Part shown: positions 58,741 to 64,000 of the stretch, piece after piece
How the letters are laid out: each line of letters begins with the position of its first letter
How positions within the stretch are numbered: position 1 is the first letter of the stretch
Program-made: the position numbers and the translations under genes
Assembly (NCBI RefSeq): GCF_030272615.1
Contig: NC_081413.1
Location: 604,004,709-604,068,708, forward strand
Direction: 5' to 3'
DNA length: 64,000 bases
Source of the DNA: Cryptomeria japonica
Taxonomy: Eukaryota; Streptophyta; Pinopsida; Cupressales; Cupressaceae
The notes under the pieces: generated by a model
Seen by the model: the letters and a program-made list of their open reading frames with translations, nothing else
Databases searched by the model: none
Told to the model about the DNA's origin: nothing

Positions 58741-61700
58741 GTACTAATAATTTGATTTTCTTAAAAGATTAGTTATTTTTAATTTAATTTTTTCAATTAT
58801 ACATGAGTAGCTTGTGATATTGATAGAGAATAATGTTTTCGAGACAAAGCCTACCTCATAAATTTGAAGGGTTCACCTGATGATGACTCCAAAGTTTTCT
58901 TTTGTTTGAAATCTTTGAATATGGACCTAAATGCTACACCAACACTAGACGACACTCACAACGTACCCACCCCTAAAACTCATAGTTGTTGTCACCTCAT
59001 GAAAAGTTATGATTGCAAGATAAGCATAGGATGGGTTTGTTAAAGAGGCTTTAGAATTTTCCAATAAAATGTGATTGGTAGGTATAAAACCAGATTCAAT
59101 AGCCCTTTCCAGCACCATTCCTATTTCCTGGCAGACATGTATGCAAAACATGGAAGCATAGGCAGGGCAATGTGATCTATTAAGCCGATGCCCCTGGAGG
59201 AAATTCGTCTCCTGCAATTCACTAGCAGCCATAATCTCCTTCCCCTACACTTCTCTATTCATATACCCTCGAGTTAAGTAGACTATACTGAGTTATAGGG
59301 CACCCATCCCCTACATGCTCATTGTCAGTCTCCTTAGTCCTTGGCCTGGAAACTCGGCCTATCCCAATCATGGGACTCCATGCCTCATAAATGCATTATG
59401 TTTGCCTAGTGGAATAGAGGAAATTGATTTCCTTAAATGCCTAATTATTTCCTTCTCTCTTAGTTGTCCATCGCTCTTACATTAACCTCATTTCAACCTT
59501 ATCTACTCCATGGTGTGTCAACATAACAACCTATGCATAGCAAGGATTTAGTCTTTACTTATTTTGACAAGATCATCACCTCTGTAGGTGTTGGACTGTA
59601 ATAAATTTATGGCCTGTCTAAGACCATGAGTAGTTGAAATGTAATGGCACATTGGTGTGCTCCACCCTTGTACCTGATAAGGTGTAATGTTTACACATCC
59701 GTAAAGTATTTACTTGAGAAGAGTCATAGCTCTATGCCCCATCACTAAATTTGACCAACTCTATATCTTCATCATCTTTAAATATTTACTCTACCTCATA
59801 TATATATATATATATATATAGTATTCTTATTTTGTCATATCTTATATATCCCTAAAAATATGTGTTAGAATAATAGAACTTATACTATATAATCATTTAT
59901 AAATTATAATATTGAAACAATTAGTTGAGTGCACAATCAAGGTCATATATCGTGTTATACTTGATAGATCACTACATGATCATTCTATTAATTTGTTCAT
60001 AATTTTTTCATGCCCTCCTAATAATATCCTAGATAATTAATAATTATCTAGTGAGGACTTATAGGCTATAGAGCCTATCTAGTTTTGATGCCAAATCTTT
60101 TATAGTAAGAAGAGATTATCACATAACTTAGCCACATGAGTTAGATGTTTATGGTTATCTAACTTTAAGCTACTCTATTTATTGAATTTCTAGATAATGT
60201 AATATCATTATAACTCTAATGTCCCAATCTACTTGTATATATTTTCACAAAACAATGAACAAGCCAACCATAGCTATTAATATTATTTCCCCATAAAATG
60301 CATGCAAAACGTATCATCATTGATAGGATAACTAACTTGCATTAAGTAAGAGACCTCAATGAGTGGAGTTTCATGTTGAAAAGAGTACTTGCAATAAAGA
60401 TATTGAAATCAACGAGACATTATGCATTCCAAAATCCACAAGGAAGATCTAATATTTATGAATGAAATTGCAAATTAATCTAAGTTACATGTTTGATATC
60501 TTACTTATATCATGGCAACATAAAATGTATATATGCACTCAACATACCTCTTTGCTTGTTTATTTGAGAATGTTGCTAGGAATTAATAGGTGAATGATAC
60601 ATTGATCTACACATGAATCACTTGTACTTTCCTGATACTTTCATCCCTTGGTCAAGGTCGCGTACCTCTTAACACTTGAATATTGTTTTCAGCCTCTTGA
60701 TTACTTGAAGTTCATGCTCAAATCACACTAAATCACAATAGTTAGTAGAAAATAGTGACGATATCCAAGGAAGCCCAAATTTACTCATACTCAATATAAT
60801 ACGAAATAACTAAATCATTTGGACCATTATTCATAACATAACTTCTTTTCACATCTTGGAAGGCCAAAATTACAAGGATCACGCATCTTCAAAGGAGTCA
60901 TTGTTCAGAGCCACGAAACTATCAAGAAGAGTAGAAGCTATTAGGCTCATACAATTTTAGGACATATAAAGAGTCACCTTAAAAAACTGACACTAATTGC
61001 AAAAGATCAAAAGGTTTCCTATAACAAAAGTACAATATAACATAAGGATGGTGATAGACTATAAAATAGAAGAATGATATCTTTATCCTTAACTACTCCC
61101 AAAATATTAATTATCATATAGAAAATATATATTCAAAAACATTTAACATCTAAAATATAATGTTGTTATTCTTTTCCTTTGTCAATTTTGTTCCATCAAA
61201 TATTTTATCTAATACTCTTTTAAAAATAGTGAACCTTACCAACATTAGAAATGAGGTGGATGTTGATTTTAAATTTTAAAATAAAAAGTGGTGAGTATGA
61301 TAAATGATGCTAAGGTTCTATTCATATTGTGTAACAAGGCACAATATGCTAGGGATAGAAAAGATTGACTTGCTACTCTTCAATTTTATATGTTAGTTTA
61401 ATATATATTGTGGACTTTTTTAGACTCTACATCTTAATATATATTGTATTAAATGTCTCTTTGTGGGACTATGTTCCCCCAATCCATCCTCTCTTTTATA
61501 CATGACAATACATTTCTTTTCATTGACCAAACATAGAAAAAAATATTTCACCGAAATTATATCTTAACTGATTCTTGTTGAATCAAAAGTGAGAAAAAAA
61601 AAATTGTTGAAATATAATCTTCACAATTCTGTCATCATGAGTGCAAACAATCCAGTGAGGAGGACAAAGCTTTATAGTGTGATGAGGATCAAAGCCATCC

Positions 61701-61851
61701 AATATAGGAGGCATAATATGAGACTCTTTTTGAACCAATGCTAAGGGCTATTATGATTTGAAGCTTCTCTTAAATCCTCACATTTTTGTTGTCACATAAG
61801 AGAAATGTGATGAAGAACTGGGTAGAGAAAATTCAAAGTCTTAGAATGAGG

Positions 61852-61890
<39 letters not shown>

Positions 61891-62575
61891 TAATATTTGA
61901 AAGGATATATGAAGGATATATGAAGGCCATGGTAGAAGAGAATATTTACTTCACACTAAGTGAAGTTATAATTATGGAGGTAGTTGCCATGGATGTAAAG
62001 TGGGGAGTGTAAAAGAGTCTTTGGATTCATGAACAACATTAAGGATAAATTGTTAGTTATATCAAGGAAAAATAAAGATAAAGAGAAGTGATAAAGAAGG
62101 GAGGAATAAAATAGGGAAGAAAGTGAGGAAATAAAGAGGGAGATCTAATTTATTTTGGTATGTAGCCTCTACTACTCCTTTTCTTGGAGAATGATTTTGT
62201 AATATTTTGAGAAGACTACAAGGCATGAAGGAGCTATGTAAAACACAAACCATACATATGAATACATGCAAGGCATGAATCATACATTTAAGCCATGAAG
62301 TAATACATAAATACACATAAGGTACAAGCATATATGAGAATTTTTCTAATGGAGTGGACATGCTAAATACACATCGATCATGAAGCATACAAGAGAGAGG
62401 TATTCATGGAATAGACATCTAAAAACATCTCATTCATGAAGTAACAAAATGCTAAAGAAAATGTCAAGTAATAAAAAAACTTACAAGGATGAGGCATATT
62501 CATAACTTTTGCAGTCCCTCCATGGATATCAACACTAGAAGCAACTCATACTATTAGTGTACATACAAGACAATA
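58741..62575. other. Unassigned AT-rich region
   Basis: No recognised gene. A minus-strand open stretch (58945-59232, 95 codons) has an ordinary composition (GHRLNRSHCPAYASMFCIHV, ERAIESGFIPTNHIL) and could be an exon relic, but it is not recognised. TA microsatellites occur at 59799-59820 and 61855-61888. Confidence 0.35.
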
Positions 62576-62635
62576 TCAGAGTTCATTATACCCAACAACT
62601 TGTGGTGTTGTTGTTTGTGTTGGCTTTGTTGGACC
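62576..62635 (-). CDS. Possible last exon of a minus-strand gene
   Basis: After a good acceptor (AATTGCAG on the minus strand) the sequence reads GPTKPTQTTTPQVVGYNEL and then TGA at 62576-62578. A Thr/Pro-rich tail is plausible for a C-terminus. Whether it belongs to the exons at 63.1-64.0 kb is not proven. Confidence 0.25.
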   Translation of the reverse strand, partial: GPTKPTQTTTPQVVGYNEL

Positions 62636-62837
62636 CTGCAATTAAGATTCAATATACATTATTCAATAAGATTAACTGTGCAACATAATGAAATATTGAA
62701 AAGTGTGTTATCTTATTGAGCTTCACTTGGTTTTGAGAATAGTTTAATATTCTCTACTTAACAGGGCCAACCACATGAAGGTGGAAGCTCATTTGGCCCC
62801 CCCACCCAGCCCCCTTACATCACTATAAATTCCCCAT

Positions 62838-63028
62838 TAACATCTACCATTCATTCATTCATTATTTCTACCATTAATTAAATAAAACATTCATTCATTA
62901 ATATCACATAATGTTCATTAACACATAACATTGATTAACATTAATTAACATGCAACATTCATCAATATTAATTAACACATATCATTCATAGCCATTCATT
63001 AGCACATAATTACATTCATTAACACATA
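62838..63028. repeat. Degenerate CATTCATTAACACAT minisatellite
   Basis: Repeated units of about 15-20 bp made of CATTCATTA and AACACATAA variants run through this stretch without a strict period. It probably lies within an intron of the flanking minus-strand fragment. Confidence 0.6.
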
Positions 63029-63089
63029 AAAATCAATCATTATGAAATAAGGTATATTACAATCATTTATTTTTTTGTTTCTTCTTTGA

Positions 63090-64000
63090 AGATATGAAAA
63101 GACTAAGTGGAACATTGTTTTCTTCAGTTGTTCCACCCTATGCGTGTGATCTCGATGTATGCCTAGTCCTATACTGAGGATGAGGACACTGAAGCCAAGG
63201 GGGGTCCTCTGCAATAACAAAGAAATGGGTTAAATTCAAAACATTTTTTATTATTTTTAAAAGTATTTCATTAATTTAGAGAACATAACTATTGTGCTCT
63301 TTACCTGATGGGGCCACATCATTTTGTCTAACCTCAACATGTTGAACATCCTCTAGATCCTCTTTAGTTGAAATACTAAAGGTTACATTAATGCTGAACA
63401 CCAATTGTAATTAAATTGAATTCAGAGTCCTGCATTTTTGCTTGGTATTGTGAATTTTTCTTGCATTATTTGATTAAAAAAAAATCATTTGCAATTTATA
63501 AATATTTTTATACGATATTTCATTTACAGATACTTACAATGCGTGCGACAAGTTTCATATAACCACCAGAGCCAAGTTTGTGTTTCCTGTGCTTTTCTTG
63601 TCTTTCCTTGGTTGCCTTTGACATGTCACTCGGTCTATGAAAATTTTTAAATATGTTTGATTATATAAATATAAAGAGTAATTAATCAGTACATAATTAC
63701 ATTCTTAAGAGTATGTCATACCTTCTTTTGGCGTCTAGTGGCGTATTTCCTTTTTTCCTTTCAATTCTCTCCTTGGCATCCAAAATCAGGTCCTTCCACT
63801 CCCTCTTTCGAATCATTGGGGGACGCTCGTACTTTACCTTCTTCTCTAAATGGGTCCTGTATTGGTCCCTCACATACTTTAGATATGTGCCATCATTTTC
63901 AAGGAGCTTGGTTTGTCAAAGGTATCAGTTCCAAACCACTCAACCATATGGTTTGTCAATTCATCTTTTAACCTTTTTTCTTGGTCATTCCACCTTTTAA
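63090..64000 (-). pseudogene. Multi-exon fragment resembling plant transposase (En/Spm-type), runs off window
   Basis: Four minus-strand exons with good splice signals. A, 64000-63722: RLKDELTNHMVEWFG, then after a frame change LENDGTYLKYVRDQYRTHLE, KYERPPMIRKREWKDLILDA. B, 63634-63538 (donor GTAAGT): PSDMSKATKERQEKHRKHKL, GSGGYMKLVARI. C, 63429-63305: DSEFNLITIGVQH, frame change, STKEDLEDVQHVEVRQNDVA. D, from 63208: EDPPWLQCPHPQYRTRHTSR then TAG. Exon phases agree at the A/B and C/D joins. The pattern of a basic, Lys/Arg-rich segment ending GGYMKLVARI resembles the plant transposase family Ptta/En-Spm. Frame changes in A and C suggest a pseudogene. The 5' part lies outside the window. Confidence 0.4.

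Overview
This 64 kb window looks like AT-rich nuclear DNA of a seed plant. The evidence is plant-type L1 LINEs with a fused RNase H domain, Ty1/Copia elements primed by the initiator-Met tRNA, a Ty3/Gypsy pol remnant with an extra RNase H, and a laccase gene with the classic plant exon sizes (152, 245 and 129 bp). The dense nested repeats and long introns would fit a gymnosperm such as a conifer, but this is inference; no sequence here fixes the species. I see no intact cellular protein-coding gene.

Layout. 1-12.6 kb: a decayed Gypsy pol gene (RT to RNase H) is split at base 2202 and resumes at 12333. The 10.1 kb between is one LINE insertion, flanked by an 18 bp target duplication and ending in a poly-A tail. 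Inside it, downstream of the LINE ORF2, lie long microsatellites and a tandem array of 934 bp units built around a TCGATGAAA motif. 12.6-24.9 kb: mostly unassigned AT-rich sequence with a tandem-repeat patch (14.8-15.5 kb), two LTR-like segments and a TRIM-like mini-retrotransposon (18.2-18.6 kb). 24.9-28.5 kb: minus-strand coding remnants, namely an unrecognised gag-like sequence and a 5'-truncated LINE (RT end, zinc-binding domain, RNase H). 28.5-32.8 kb: unassigned.

32.8-49.2 kb: a laccase pseudogene on the plus strand. Its large exon 5 is interrupted twice, 221 exon bases apart. The first insertion is Copia-1 (37284-42756, antisense, 541 bp LTRs, 5 bp duplication AATGA). The second is Copia-2 (42983-48627, sense, 702 bp LTRs, duplication TCTGC). 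With both elements and one copy of each duplication set aside, the exon reads through in one frame to a single TGA near its end, and all copper-ligand motifs are still visible. LTR divergence (by-eye counts of 16/541 and 23/702, about 3%) makes both insertions fairly recent and of similar age.

49.2-58.7 kb: a broken antisense Copia-3 (integrase, RT and RNase H, without gag) and an older Copia-4 (53895-58735, duplication AATAG, LTRs about 6% different plus an indel). 58.7-64 kb: little recognisable until 62.6-64.0 kb, where a minus-strand multi-exon fragment resembling plant transposase genes runs off the window edge.

The elements tell a layered history rather than a cooperative system: Gypsy, then LINE into Gypsy; and laccase, then two Copia copies into laccase. 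Damage in the Copia copies is dominated by changes that look like cytosine deamination (CAG to TAG, CGA to TGA, TGG to TAG, GAT to AAT). In three of the four Copia copies it also touches integrase catalytic positions.
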